Below, piece by piece: positions 36,101-44,546 of a DNA stretch of 47,301 nt. The notes under the pieces were generated by a model. That model had not been told where the DNA came from and ran no database searches. It worked only from the letters and a program-made list of their open reading frames with translations. The stretch spans positions 1 to 47,301 of the forward strand of contig JAIYAO010000140.1 in NCBI GenBank assembly GCA_027488965.1. The letters run 5' to 3'. The first letter of the stretch is position 1. Every line of letters starts with the position of its first letter. This DNA is from Alphaproteobacteria bacterium (GTDB taxonomy: Bacteria; Pseudomonadota; Alphaproteobacteria; Caulobacterales; Aquidulcibacteraceae). Position numbers and translations under genes: made by a program.

Positions 36101-37717
36101 ATGACCGTTCTCGTTTCCCAGGCGGACCCCGCCGGCGACGCCTTCGCCCGCAATGACGCCGCCATGCGCGCCCTGGTTACGGACCTGCGCGCCCGCTCAG
36201 CCCTGGCCGCCGCCGGCGGCAGCCCGGAGGCGCGGGCCAAACACACCGCCCGCGGCAAGCTCCTGCCGCGCGAACGGGTGGAGCGCCTCCTCGATCCCGC
36301 CACGCCGTTCCTGGAGATCGGCGCGCTCGCCGCCAACGGCATGTACGAGGGTGATGTCCACGCCGCCTCCCTCATCGCCGGCATCGGCCGCGTGGAAGGC
36401 CGCACGGTGATGGTCATCTGCAACGACGCCACCGTGAAGGGCGGCACGTACTATCCCATCACCGTCAAGAAGCACCTGCGCGCCCACGAGATCGCCCGCG
36501 AGAACCGCCTGCCGTGCATCTATCTGGTGGACTCCGGCGGCGCGAACCTGCCGTTCCAGGCCGACGTCTTCCCCGACCGCGAGCACTTCGGCCGCATCTT
36601 CTACAACCAGGCCAACATGAGCGCCGAAGGCATCCCACAGATCGCGGTGGTGATGGGCTCGTGCACCGCCGGCGGCGCCTACGTGCCGGCCATGAGCGAC
36701 GAGACCATCATTGTCCGCAAGCAGGGCACCATCTTCCTCGGCGGCCCGCCGCTGGTGAAGGCCGCCACCGGCGAGGTGATCAGCGCGGAGGATCTCGGCG
36801 GCGCCGACGTGCACGCGCGCCGCTCCGGCGTGGCGGACCATTACGCGGTGAACGACGAACACGCGCTGCACTTGTGCCGGCGGATTGTCGCCAACCTGGG
36901 GGACGCCCCCCACAACGGTTTGCCGGCTGAAGCCGGCGGTACGACCGCCGAGCCCCTGTTCGATCCCGAATCCATCTACGGCGTCGTCCCCGCCGACCTG
37001 CGCACCCCCTACGACGTCCGCGAGGTCATCGCCCGGATCGTCGACGGCTCCCGCTTCGACGAGTTCAAGGCGCTCTACGGCGAAACGCTGGTGACGGGCT
37101 TTGCGCGCATCCACGGCATGCACGTGGGCATCCTGGCCAACAACGGCGTGCTGTTCTCCGAGAGCGCGCTCAAGGGCGCCCACTTCATCGAGCTGTGCTG
37201 CCAGCGCGGGATTCCGCTGCTGTTCCTGCAGAACATCACGGGTTTCATGGTGGGCTCCAAGTACGAGGCGGGCGGCATCGCCAAGGACGGCGCCAAGCTC
37301 GTCACCGCCGTGTCCTGCGCGCGCGTGCCGAAGATCACCGTGGTCATCGGCGGCAGCTACGGCGCCGGCAACTACGGCATGTGCGGGCGCGCCTATTCGC
37401 CCCGCTTCCTGTGGATGTGGCCGAACGCGCGCATCTCGGTGATGGGCGGCGAGCAGGCGGCGAGCGTGCTCGCCACTGTAAAACGCGACGGCATGGAGCT
37501 GCGCGGCCAGGCATGGAGCGCCGCGGACGAGGACGCCTTCAAGGCGCCCATCCGCGAGAAGTACGATGTGGAAGGCTCGCCCTACTTCGCCACCGCGCGC
37601 TTGTGGGACGACGGCGTGATCGACCCCGCGCAGACGCGCATGGTGGTGGCGCTGAGTCTGGCGGCGGCGCTGAATGCGCCGGTGGAGCCGACGCGGTTTG
37701 GCGTGTTCAGGATGTAG
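36101..37717 (+). CDS. mccB: Methylcrotonyl-CoA carboxylase carboxyltransferase (beta) subunit
   Basis: 538 aa. Carboxyltransferase half of the biotin enzyme that converts 3-methylcrotonyl-CoA to 3-methylglutaconyl-CoA in leucine degradation. Signatures: the N-domain acyl-CoA site [20 protein letters not shown], the [20 protein letters not shown] segment diagnostic for MCC-beta, and the C-domain [25 protein letters not shown] and [21 protein letters not shown], with [25 protein letters not shown] precedes the ATG. The linker at about residues 275-285 is encoded by a REP-like palindrome (36922-36946). The isovaleryl-CoA dehydrogenase of the same pathway is about 9 kb away at the right edge; no biotin-carrying alpha subunit is seen here. 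Confidence 0.95.
   Translation: MTVLVSQADPAGDAFARNDAAMRALVTDLRARSALAAAGGSPEARAKHTARGKLLPRERVERLLDPATPFLEIGALAANGMYEGDVHAASLIAGIGRVEGRTVMVICNDATVKGGTYYPITVKKHLRAHEIARENRLPCIYLVDSGGANLPFQADVFPDREHFGRIFYNQANMSAEGIPQIAVVMGSCTAGGAYVPAMSDETIIVRKQGTIFLGGPPLVKAATGEVISAEDLGGADVHARRSGVADHYAVNDEHALHLCRRIVANLGDAPHNGLPAEAGGTTAEPLFDPESIYGVVPADLRTPYDVREVIARIVDGSRFDEFKALYGETLVTGFARIHGMHVGILANNGVLFSESALKGAHFIELCCQRGIPLLFLQNITGFMVGSKYEAGGIAKDGAKLVTAVSCARVPKITVVIGGSYGAGNYGMCGRAYSPRFLWMWPNARISVMGGEQAASVLATVKRDGMELRGQAWSAADEDAFKAPIREKYDVEGSPYFATARLWDDGVIDPAQTRMVVALSLAAALNAPVEPTRFGVFRM
36922..36946 (+). repeat. REP-like palindrome, copy 2, in frame within mccB
   Basis: GCCGGC-TGAA-GCCGGC (36922-36937) is a perfect stem-loop, followed by GGTACGACC. 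The unit closely matches the minus strand of 7727-7753 (core GCCGG, TGAAG, CCGGCGGTACG). It is translated as [10 protein letters not shown] in a variable linker of the carboxyltransferase, without breaking the frame. Confidence 0.6.
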
Positions 37718-37823
37718 AGCGCCCCGAGCCCCGGACGGAGCGTAGCGGTGGTCATGGGCCCGTTTCCACAAAACCACCGAGTTTCCGCCCCGGCGCCTCA
37801 CGAAAACGCTCGGTGTAAGTCGG

Positions 37824-37853
37824 CCCCGGACTTGGGCTTCGCCCAATCCGGGG
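37824..37853. repeat. Intergenic palindrome between mccB and the flavodoxin-fold gene
   Basis: CCCCGGA-C-TTGGGC, loop TTC, GCCCAA-TCCGGGG: a 13-bp stem with one bulged C. Palindromes built on CCCCGGA...TCCGGGG are a common dispersed intergenic type in alphaproteobacteria. There is no T-run, so it is not an intrinsic terminator. The remaining 239-base spacer (37718-37956) also has a weak CACCGAG/CTCGGTG inverted pair around 37778-37815 and otherwise nothing I can assign. Confidence 0.6.
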
Positions 37854-37956
37854 ATTGGTGCGCACGCCGGAACATATGCCGCGGCAGCGCCGTTGATGAA
37901 GATTAACGCCGCAGCACCTTCCTCCGTACGACGCTGCATCCCGCAGGGAGCGTCCC

Positions 37957-38535
37957 ATGACCAAGACCATCTGCCTCATTAACGGCCACCCCCACGCCGA
38001 CCCGGGCCACTACTGCCATGCGCTCGCGGACGCCTACGCCGCCGGCGCCGCAGAGGGCGGGCACACGCTGTCGCGGTTCAATCTCGCGGACCTTTCGCTG
38101 CCCTACCTGCGCGACCCCCGCGATTTCGTGACGCCGGCCCCGCCGGAGGTGCGCAGCATCCAGGAGGCGGTGCTGTTTGCGGAGCATTTCGTCATCGTCT
38201 ATCCGCTCTGGCTGGGCACGATGCCGGCGCTGGTGAAGGGCTTCTTCGAGCACTTCGCGCGCGCCGAATTCGCCATCGAGAAGAGCGGCAAGGGTTGGCC
38301 GCGCAAGATGCTGAAGGGCCGGTCTGCGCGCGTCATCGTCACCATGGGCATGCCGGCCACAGCCTACCGCCTGATGTTCGGCGCCCACGGCGTGAAGGGT
38401 TTCGAGAGCGGCATCCTGGGCATCGCCGGATTCGATCCCATCGAGGACACGCTCATCGGCGGCGTCGATGGCGATGCGGAGGGCCGACGCGCCTGGCTTT
38501 CGCGGGTGCGGGACCTGGGCTTGCGCGGAGAGTGA
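37957..38535 (+). CDS. NAD(P)H:quinone oxidoreductase-like flavodoxin-fold protein
   Basis: 192 aa. It has the flavodoxin-like fold of the NQO1/KefF/MdaB family: N-terminal ICLINGHPHADPGHYC, then FAEHFVIVYPLWLGTMPALVKGFFEHF (FMN/FAD phosphate and ring binding) and RSARVIVTMGMPATAYRLMFGAHG. Such cytoplasmic proteins reduce quinones or regulate potassium efflux; the specific role is not determined. GGGAG stands six bases before the ATG. The 239-base gap upstream holds the palindrome at 37824 and a TTAA-type half site at 37903. Confidence 0.85.
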   Translation: MTKTICLINGHPHADPGHYCHALADAYAAGAAEGGHTLSRFNLADLSLPYLRDPRDFVTPAPPEVRSIQEAVLFAEHFVIVYPLWLGTMPALVKGFFEHFARAEFAIEKSGKGWPRKMLKGRSARVIVTMGMPATAYRLMFGAHGVKGFESGILGIAGFDPIEDTLIGGVDGDAEGRRAWLSRVRDLGLRGE

Positions 38536-38704
38536 GCGGCGCCGCCGTAGGCTGGGCGTCACGCGCGCCAGTCCGGCGATGCATGCGCGCTATACATGCT
38601 TTGCGCGCCGCCCGCCCATTCGCGCCATCACGCGCGCGCGATCCAATCCCACACCATCCAAACTGAGTTAGACTGCGACCCGCCACAGCAGAGGAGGCGC
38701 GCTG

Positions 38705-39445
38705 ATGACGGGAGGACACGCGACGCTTTCGGCCGCCCTGTGGGCGCTGGCGGCCACGCTGCTGGCGCGCTTCACCGCGCTGTTCGGGGACGGGCGCGGG
38801 CTTGAGGGCGCGCAGCGCCGACAGGCGGGCGCGTGGCTGCGCGACGTGGAGGCGCTGGCGCGACGGTTGCTGCTTGCGCAGGCCGCACGGCTTGCGGCGG
38901 GAAAGGAGTTCGGCGGCGCACCGCGGCGCGCGGCACATGCGCCGGCGCCGCCGCGCACCCTCGACGCCGCACGTGCGTTCGGCGCCTTTCGCATCGGTCT
39001 CGGCGCAGGTCGCGGTGGCGGCGGCGGCGGACGGGCGGAGCGCGCGCCCGTATCCTGCGCCGTCCTGGCGCGCCGGGCGCAGGCGCTGGCCGCCCTGCTC
39101 GCCGCGCCCACGCCGTATGCGCAGAGGCTCGCCCGCCGGATGGCGCGACGGCGCGCGCTCGTGCCCGCGATGCTTATGAAACTGCGCCACCGGCCGCACC
39201 GGCGACTGCGCCGCATTCTCGCGCCGATGTTCGGTGAGGCGCCGGAGGCTCTGGTGGGCTTATGGGAGACGCCGCCGCCCCGCGCGGGACCCTACGCGAT
39301 CACCTTCCCGCCGGACCTTGCCGTGTCGTTCGAGCCGTCCCCGCGCACCGCTGCGCGGCGCCTGCGCACGCCTGTGTCCCAAGGCTTGCCCGCCGCGGCG
39401 CCGGTACGGGCGCACGTGGCGCAGACGGGCCGCCGCGATGGATGA
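38705..39445 (+). CDS. Hypothetical Arg/Ala-rich protein
   Basis: 246 aa. A strong AGAGGAGGCGCGCTG ribosome site precedes the ATG and reads cleanly to a stop. The protein has an N-terminal hydrophobic segment (about 8-28, ATLSAALWALAATLLARFTALF), a helical central region rich in Ala and Arg (RRLLLAQAARLAAGKEF), a Gly/Arg-rich linker (about 92-112) and a C-terminal basic-helical part (MKLRHRPHRRLRRILAPMFGEAP). No family was recognised. An antisense frame over the same bases was rejected because it lacks a ribosome site and overlaps the neighbouring gene. It converges on the receiver gene two bases from its stop. Confidence 0.65.
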   Translation: MTGGHATLSAALWALAATLLARFTALFGDGRGLEGAQRRQAGAWLRDVEALARRLLLAQAARLAAGKEFGGAPRRAAHAPAPPRTLDAARAFGAFRIGLGAGRGGGGGGRAERAPVSCAVLARRAQALAALLAAPTPYAQRLARRMARRRALVPAMLMKLRHRPHRRLRRILAPMFGEAPEALVGLWETPPPRAGPYAITFPPDLAVSFEPSPRTAARRLRTPVSQGLPAAAPVRAHVAQTGRRDG

Positions 39446-39447
39446 GC

Positions 39448-39804
39448 CTACGCCGCCAGCAGCGCGCCCGCCTCGTCGGCCACCGCGCTGTGGGCGATCG
39501 GCTTGCGCAGCGCATGATGCGGGCGCCCCGCCAGCTCGGGCGGCGCCGCATCGATGGCGTAGCCGCTCATCAGCAGCACGCGCGCCTGGCCCAGCGTGTC
39601 GCCCGCAGCCCTCAGCATGGCGAGGCCGTCGAGGCCCGGCAGCGCCAGATCGCAGATCACAAGGCCGTAGTCGCCGGCTTTCAGGTGCTCGAGGCCCTCT
39701 TCGCCGTCGCCCGCCTCCACCACTTCGTGGCCGCGCTCACGCAGCGTGCGCGCAATGCCGGCGCGCAGCGCATCCTCATCCTCGACGAGCAGGATCTTCG
39801 TCAT
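39448..39804 (-). CDS. Single-domain response regulator (receiver), CckA-receiver-like
   Basis: 118 aa, only a receiver domain. Acidic pocket E8-D9/E10 (LVEDEDAL), phosphoacceptor D52 (VICDLALPG), S80 (LLMSGYA) and K100 (LRKP) are all present, so it should accept phosphate. It resembles CckA's own receiver more than DivK: ILLVEDED.LR..IAR.L.., EDGEEGL and GYA patterns are shared. It starts in the cckA stop (ATGA), so it is coupled to cckA. By size and context a CpdR-like role (ClpXP adaptor, phosphorylated through CckA) is possible but the sequence is only moderately CpdR-like. It could also be a phosphate sink. Confidence 0.85.
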   Translation of the reverse strand: MTKILLVEDEDALRAGIARTLRERGHEVVEAGDGEEGLEHLKAGDYGLVICDLALPGLDGLAMLRAAGDTLGQARVLLMSGYAIDAAPPELAGRPHHALRKPIAHSAVADEAGALLAA

Positions 39805-42305
39805 GACGCGATCAACTCCTTCACCTTCTGGGCCAGCGGTTGAAGGCCGACAGGCTTGGCCATGTAGCTGACCGGCAGCCGCTCCAGCACCTGGCTGAAA
39901 TTCTCGGGCGCGTAGCCGGACAGGAAAAGCACCTTGGCGCCGCCGATCATCTCCGGCGTCGCCGCCTTGAGCATTTCCGGCCCGGTCATGATCGGCATCG
40001 TCACATCGGAGATCACAAGGCTGTAGGCGCCGGGCGCCGCACTCAGTTTCGCCAGGCCCTCTTCGCCATCCTCCGCCTCATCCACCTCGTAGCCGCAGTC
40101 GGAGAGGTTCCGTGCAATGGATTTCCGCAGCCGGTCCTCGTCCTCCACGAGCAGGATGCGCCCGCGCCCGGAGACGTCCGTCGGCGCCCGCTGGCCGGCC
40201 TCGCGCTCGCGCTGGAGCAGTTCGTCGCGCTCCGCCGGCGTCGGTTCGTACACCGGCAGGAAGATCCGGAAGATCGTGCCGCGCCCCACTTTGGAGTCGA
40301 AGAAGATGTAGCCCTCGGACTGCTTGATAATCCCGTAGGAGGTGGCGAGGCCGAGGCCAGTGCCCGCACCCGCGTCCTTGGTGGAGAAGAACGGGCGGAA
40401 AATCTTGGCCTGGTCCTCCGGCTTGATGCCGTTGCCGGTGTCCGACACCTCGATGAGGACGTACTCGCCCTCCTCGATGGGGTTGTGGCCGAAGGCCCGC
40501 GCCTCCGCCGCCGTGACCTTGGCGGTGCGGATGGACAGCTTGCCGCCGCGCCCGGTCTCGCGCATCGCATCGCGCGCATTGGTGGCGAGGTTCACCAGCA
40601 CGCGCTCGAGCTGGCTCTTGTCGGCCTTGATGAACGGCAGGTCCCGCCCGTGGCGGACATCGAACGCGATCGTCTCGCCGATCAGGCGGCGGACGAGATC
40701 GTGCATCTGCGCGATGAAGCCGGACACCTCCACCACCTCGCGCCGGAACGTCTGCTGACGCGCATAGGCGCGCAGCCGCTCCGCCAGCTCCTTGGCGCGC
40801 AGCGCGTGGTGGTTGATCTCGCAGAGATCCATGTAGTCGGGATCCCCCACGGGATGGCGGCGGAGCAGGAAATCGCAGTTCTGCATCATCGCCATCAGGA
40901 GATTGTTGAAATCATGCGCCACGCCCCCGGCCAGCATGCCGATCTCGCGCATCTTCTCCGCCTGGCTGAGGCGCTGTTCGAGCTCGCGCTGCTCGGTGAC
41001 GTTGATGACGTACGCCAGCCCGCGGCCGTCATCGGCGCGGGCGAGATAGACGTGGGCGGCTTTCGGCGGCGTGGTGGCGAGCTGCAGCTCCACCGGCTCG
41101 CGCGAGGCGGCGCGCAGTTTGGCGGCCAGCGCCTGCGGCCCGTCGGACGCGTCGAAAAGATCAACGAACGACATGCCCGGCGTGGCGCGCCCCTGCGACA
41201 CGTCCATCAGTGCCGCGTTGGCGTCGAGAACCGCCGACACCGCAGGATCGGCGCCGTCGAGGAGGGCTGCGCCGAACGGCGCATTCTCGAAGAAACTGCC
41301 GCTCGACACGCCCGTGACAGCCCGTGCCTCCGGGCCGGGGCCAGTGTCGGCGTCGAAGAACACGAAGGTGCGCGTGGCGCCATCGGCTGCGCCGCCCGGC
41401 CAGATCGACAGGGCCGCCGCCGGCAGTTCGCGCCCGTCGCGCGTGCGCAGGGTGACCGGCGTGCGCGCCGGCTCATTCGACTTGCGATCCCGCCGCAGCA
41501 CGCGCGCGGCGTCCTCCTTGAGGATGTCCTTCACCCGGACGGGCTCGCCGTCCTCGCCGAAGCCCAGCGCCGACCGCAGCGCGCGATTCATGTAGACGAT
41601 GGCGCCATCGGCCCGCGCCGAGAAGAAACCCACCGGGCTATCCTCGATGAACAGCGCGCGCGCATCGGGATCGGCCACCGCATCGCCCGACGCCATCTCG
41701 CGAAGGCGCCACAACATGCGCCCACTGGGCGCGGGGCTGACGCTGGCCTCGAACCGCACGGGCTCCGCGCCGGCGCCGATGCGCGTGGGCGGGAGAAGTT
41801 CGCGCCGGCTCTGGCGTCCGGCCGCGGCGCGCGACAGCCGGAACATGGCGGGGTTGAGCACAGGATCCCCGCCGAACATGCGGTCCATCAGGGGCGGGCG
41901 TTCGCTGTCGCTCATGGCCCCCGTCTGTTGCGCCAGTGTCCGGTACGCGGCGTTCGCCACCAACGGCGCACCCGCGCGGTCGGTGATCAGCGCAGGCTCC
42001 TCCAAGGCATCCAGCAGCGCGTGCTCGGCCCGGCCCATCTGCAGGGAGGCCGCTTCCGCCGCGCCGCGCGCGGGAAACAGCCCCACGGCTTTGCCGGCGC
42101 CGCGCGAGAGCCAGACAAGAAACACCATGCCCGCCGCCGCCATGGCGATCAGCAGCAGCGCGCCTGCGCGGCCCACCGTGGGGCCCGCCGCCACCGCGAT
42201 TCCCGCGGCGGCGAGGCCCACGGCCAGCGCCGCCCAGAACAGGGCGCGCGGCGCATCGAACGCGACGCGCGGCCGCTCCGATCCTGGGTGTGAAATCTCG
42301 GTCAT
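39801..42305 (-). CDS. cckA: CckA hybrid sensor histidine kinase (cell-cycle kinase)
   Basis: 834 aa from MTEISHPG at 42305 (an ATG at 42326 is the alternative). Two membrane segments (about 20-75) are followed by PAS-like regions, then HisKA with H464 in LAGGVAHDFNNLLMAM, an HATPase domain (ADKSQLERVLVNLATNARDAM, GTGLGLATSYGI) and a C-terminal receiver with D767 in ISDVTMPIMTG. The segment NCDFLLRRHPVGDPDYMDLCEINHHALRAKELAERLRAYARQQTF is a CckA hallmark. CckA feeds phosphate through ChpT to CtrA and CpdR in Caulobacter; ChpT and CtrA are not here. It lies 64 bases after flhB and overlaps the receiver gene. Confidence 0.94.
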   Translation of the reverse strand: MTEISHPGSERPRVAFDAPRALFWAALAVGLAAAGIAVAAGPTVGRAGALLLIAMAAAGMVFLVWLSRGAGKAVGLFPARGAAEAASLQMGRAEHALLDALEEPALITDRAGAPLVANAAYRTLAQQTGAMSDSERPPLMDRMFGGDPVLNPAMFRLSRAAAGRQSRRELLPPTRIGAGAEPVRFEASVSPAPSGRMLWRLREMASGDAVADPDARALFIEDSPVGFFSARADGAIVYMNRALRSALGFGEDGEPVRVKDILKEDAARVLRRDRKSNEPARTPVTLRTRDGRELPAAALSIWPGGAADGATRTFVFFDADTGPGPEARAVTGVSSGSFFENAPFGAALLDGADPAVSAVLDANAALMDVSQGRATPGMSFVDLFDASDGPQALAAKLRAASREPVELQLATTPPKAAHVYLARADDGRGLAYVINVTEQRELEQRLSQAEKMREIGMLAGGVAHDFNNLLMAMMQNCDFLLRRHPVGDPDYMDLCEINHHALRAKELAERLRAYARQQTFRREVVEVSGFIAQMHDLVRRLIGETIAFDVRHGRDLPFIKADKSQLERVLVNLATNARDAMRETGRGGKLSIRTAKVTAAEARAFGHNPIEEGEYVLIEVSDTGNGIKPEDQAKIFRPFFSTKDAGAGTGLGLATSYGIIKQSEGYIFFDSKVGRGTIFRIFLPVYEPTPAERDELLQREREAGQRAPTDVSGRGRILLVEDEDRLRKSIARNLSDCGYEVDEAEDGEEGLAKLSAAPGAYSLVISDVTMPIMTGPEMLKAATPEMIGGAKVLFLSGYAPENFSQVLERLPVSYMAKPVGLQPLAQKVKELIAS

Positions 42306-42369
42306 GTGGAACCCGTTCCTGCGCATGCGATGTCTGGACCGATTCGCCCGGCGATTGATGAACAGCCCC

Positions 42370-43443
42370 CTACCGGCGGCGGCGCTCCGCCAGCCGCAGC
42401 ACGTAACCGATCACCTTGGCCACGGCCTCGAAGTGCTCGCGCGGAATCGTCTCGTCGATCTCCGCAGTGGCGTAGAGGGCCCGCGCCAGCGGGGGATCCT
42501 CCATGATCGGCACGCTGTTCTCCTCGCCCACGGCGCGGATCCGCAGCGCTGCGTCGTTCACGCCCTTGGCCACGCAGATGGGGGCGGGCGAGACGGCGCG
42601 ATCGTACTTCAGGGCCACCGCGTAGTGGGTGGGGTTCGTGATGATCACCGTGGCGGTGGGCACCGCCGCCATCATGCGCTTGCGCGAACGCTCCTGACGG
42701 ATCTGGCGCAGCTTCGCGCGGATCTGGGGATCGCCTTCGCTCTGGCGGTATTCTTCCTTCAGTTCGTGGCGGCTCATGCGCAGGCGCTTCATGTAGGCCT
42801 GCCGCACGAACACGTAATCCACCGCCGCGATCAGCGCCGCCGCCACCGTGCACGCGATCAGCAGCGAGACCGCGCGCTCCTGCACGTAGGGGCCGAGGGC
42901 GGCCACATCGAGCATGGGCATCATCGCCAGCACGCCATCGCGCGGCCACAGGGACCACGTCACCGCCGCGCCGACGATGAGAAACTTCAACGCCGTCTTG
43001 GCGAAATTCCCCACCGCCTGGCCGCCGAACACGCGCTTGGCGCCTTCCAGCGGATTGACGCGCTCAAGCTTCGGCGCAAGGCGCTTGGTGGACCAGCCTG
43101 GGCGATCCTGCACGAACCGCGCGGCGAGTGCGGCCCCCACAAGCGCCAGCGCGATGAGGCCGACCGCTGCGCCCACCCGCATCCCGATGGCGAGGTAAAG
43201 CTGCATCAGCGAGCGGCCGTCGGCATCGTAGGCGTGCGCGTTGGACAACGCCCCGCGCAGCATCACGCCCAGATCGCCCGCCACCGGCCCCGCCGCAAAC
43301 GCCACGATCAGCGTGACCGCCAGCAATGAGAACGCCGCCCCCACCTCCGTGGAATAGACGATCTCGCCGCGCTCGCGCGCATCGTCGATCTTCTTCTGCG
43401 TCGGCTCTTCTGTCTTGTCGTCTTCGTCTGTTCCCTCGGCCAT
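42370..43443 (-). CDS. flhB: Flagellar type III export protein FlhB
   Basis: 357 aa inner-membrane component of the flagellar export gate that switches substrate from rod/hook to filament proteins. The N-terminal Asp/Glu/Lys-rich start (DEDDKTEEPTQKKIDDARERG) and four membrane helices are normal, as is the cytoplasmic domain with the self-cleavage NPTH motif in TVIITNPTHYAVALKYD. The ATG overlaps the fliR stop by one base (TGATG). Third gene of fliQ-fliR-flhB. Full length and intact. Confidence 0.96.
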   Translation of the reverse strand: MAEGTDEDDKTEEPTQKKIDDARERGEIVYSTEVGAAFSLLAVTLIVAFAAGPVAGDLGVMLRGALSNAHAYDADGRSLMQLYLAIGMRVGAAVGLIALALVGAALAARFVQDRPGWSTKRLAPKLERVNPLEGAKRVFGGQAVGNFAKTALKFLIVGAAVTWSLWPRDGVLAMMPMLDVAALGPYVQERAVSLLIACTVAAALIAAVDYVFVRQAYMKRLRMSRHELKEEYRQSEGDPQIRAKLRQIRQERSRKRMMAAVPTATVIITNPTHYAVALKYDRAVSPAPICVAKGVNDAALRIRAVGEENSVPIMEDPPLARALYATAEIDETIPREHFEAVAKVIGYVLRLAERRRR

Positions 43444-44180
43444 CAGCGGCCGCCGCGGGCGTACGTTTCAAGCGTGTCGAGCCAGACGAGCATGCCGGCC
43501 GAAAGCCCGAGCGTGAGAATGACGAACCCCCCCAGGATGTTCAGCGGCATCGCCACGAAGAACACCTGGATCGACGGCGCAAGCCGGGCGAGCACGCCGA
43601 GGCCGAGCCGGAACACGAGCCCCGCCACCACCACGGGCGCGGCGATCTGCAGGCCGATGCGGAAGGCGTCGGCAAACCCGGTCAACGCAAACTCTGCTGC
43701 GTCGCCCACCGGGAACGGCTGGCCCACCTGGAAGACCGTGTAGCTGTCGCGCAGGCCGATGAGGAACACGTGGTGCAGGTTGGTGGCGAAGACGAGCGTC
43801 GTGCCCAGCAGGCCGAGAAAGACGCCGATGATTTGCCCCGCCTGGCCCTGCAGCGGATCGTTGGTCTGGGCGAACGACAGCCCCGTCTCCAGGCCGAAGA
43901 TCTGGCCGGCGGTGGCGAGCCCCGTCATAACGATCCGCGCCACGCCGCCCAGCATGAGACCGACCGCCAGTTCGCCGATCACCACGCCGGATGCGCCCCA
44001 CACATCGTCCGGCGCCGGGGCTACCTCGGGCGCGAGCATGATCGACAGCAACAGCGCGAACCCCAGACGCGCCCGCGCCGGCACCGCCGCCTCGCCTAGC
44101 CCCGGCATCAGCATCACGAGTGCGCCGATGCGCGCGAACGCCAGCGTCACCGACCAGAGCTCATAGCCCCACAGCGTCAT
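43443..44180 (-). CDS. fliR: Flagellar biosynthesis protein FliR
   Basis: 245 aa inner-membrane export-gate protein with about six hydrophobic segments. LMLGGVARIVMTGLATAGQIFGLETGLSFAQTNDPLQGQ is the FliR signature, followed by APVVVAGLVFRLGLGVLARLAPSIQVFFVAMPLNILGGFVIL. It forms the FliPQR pore with FliP and FliQ. The ATG at 44180 follows the fliQ stop by 14 bases; the stop overlaps the flhB start. Length is normal. Confidence 0.95.
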   Translation of the reverse strand: MTLWGYELWSVTLAFARIGALVMLMPGLGEAAVPARARLGFALLLSIMLAPEVAPAPDDVWGASGVVIGELAVGLMLGGVARIVMTGLATAGQIFGLETGLSFAQTNDPLQGQAGQIIGVFLGLLGTTLVFATNLHHVFLIGLRDSYTVFQVGQPFPVGDAAEFALTGFADAFRIGLQIAAPVVVAGLVFRLGLGVLARLAPSIQVFFVAMPLNILGGFVILTLGLSAGMLVWLDTLETYARGGR

Positions 44181-44194
44181 GGCCGCGCCATCGT

Positions 44195-44458
44195 TTAGTA
44201 TGCTGCGACGCGGGCGAAGACGTCCTCGGTGAACCGCCCGAGCAGCCCGCCCATGATCGGCAGGAACAGCAGCAGCGCAATGAAGATCGAGAGAATCTTC
44301 GGGACGAACACCAGGGTCTGCTCCTGGATCTGGGTCAGCGTCTGCAGCAGCGACACGCCGAAGCCCACGGCCAAGCCCACCAGCATCACCGGGGCCGAAA
44401 TGATCACCGTCAGCCAGATCGCCTCGCGGCCAAGATCAAGCACTTCCGCCCCGGTCAT
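44195..44458 (-). CDS. fliQ: Flagellar biosynthesis protein FliQ
   Basis: 87 aa, two membrane helices. MTGAEVLDLGREAIWLTVIISAPVMLVGLAVGFGVSLLQTLTQIQEQTLVFVPKILSIF is the FliQ pattern almost complete. GGAGG lies eight bases before the ATG at 44458; longer in-frame starts (44554, 44506) add residues that homologues lack and would run through the CtrA box. It is the first gene of fliQ-fliR-flhB and sits 51 bases downstream of a perfect CtrA-type site. Class II flagellar genes of this kind are direct CtrA targets in Caulobacter. Confidence 0.95.
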   Translation of the reverse strand: MTGAEVLDLGREAIWLTVIISAPVMLVGLAVGFGVSLLQTLTQIQEQTLVFVPKILSIFIALLLFLPIMGGLLGRFTEDVFARVAAY

Positions 44459-44508
44459 CGAGACCCTCCGCTGCCGTCCAAGTGATCGACGAATGGCGCC
44501 CGACATGG

Positions 44509-44523
44509 TTAATGCCCGATTAA
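44509..44523 (-). promoter_or_regulatory. Perfect CtrA-type box upstream of fliQ
   Basis: TTAA (44509-44512), seven bases, TTAA (44520-44523). On the fliQ strand it reads TTAATCGGGCATTAACC, matching TTAA-N7-TTAAC. It lies 51 bases upstream of the fliQ ATG and 24 bases before the divergent DUF885 gene, so it could control either. CtrA binding is inferred from the consensus and from the known CtrA control of early flagellar operons. Confidence 0.8.
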
Positions 44524-44546
44524 CGATTCTGCCCGGGGAGACTTTC

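Noticed and set aside
37893-37906. Second CtrA-like box (TTGA-N6-TTAA)
   Set aside because: Spacer is six and one half is mismatched; too weak to call.
36197-37939. 580-codon open frame on the minus strand
   Set aside because: Shadow of mccB.
39840-42293. 817-codon open frame on the + strand
   Set aside because: Shadow of cckA, which carries all kinase and receiver motifs.
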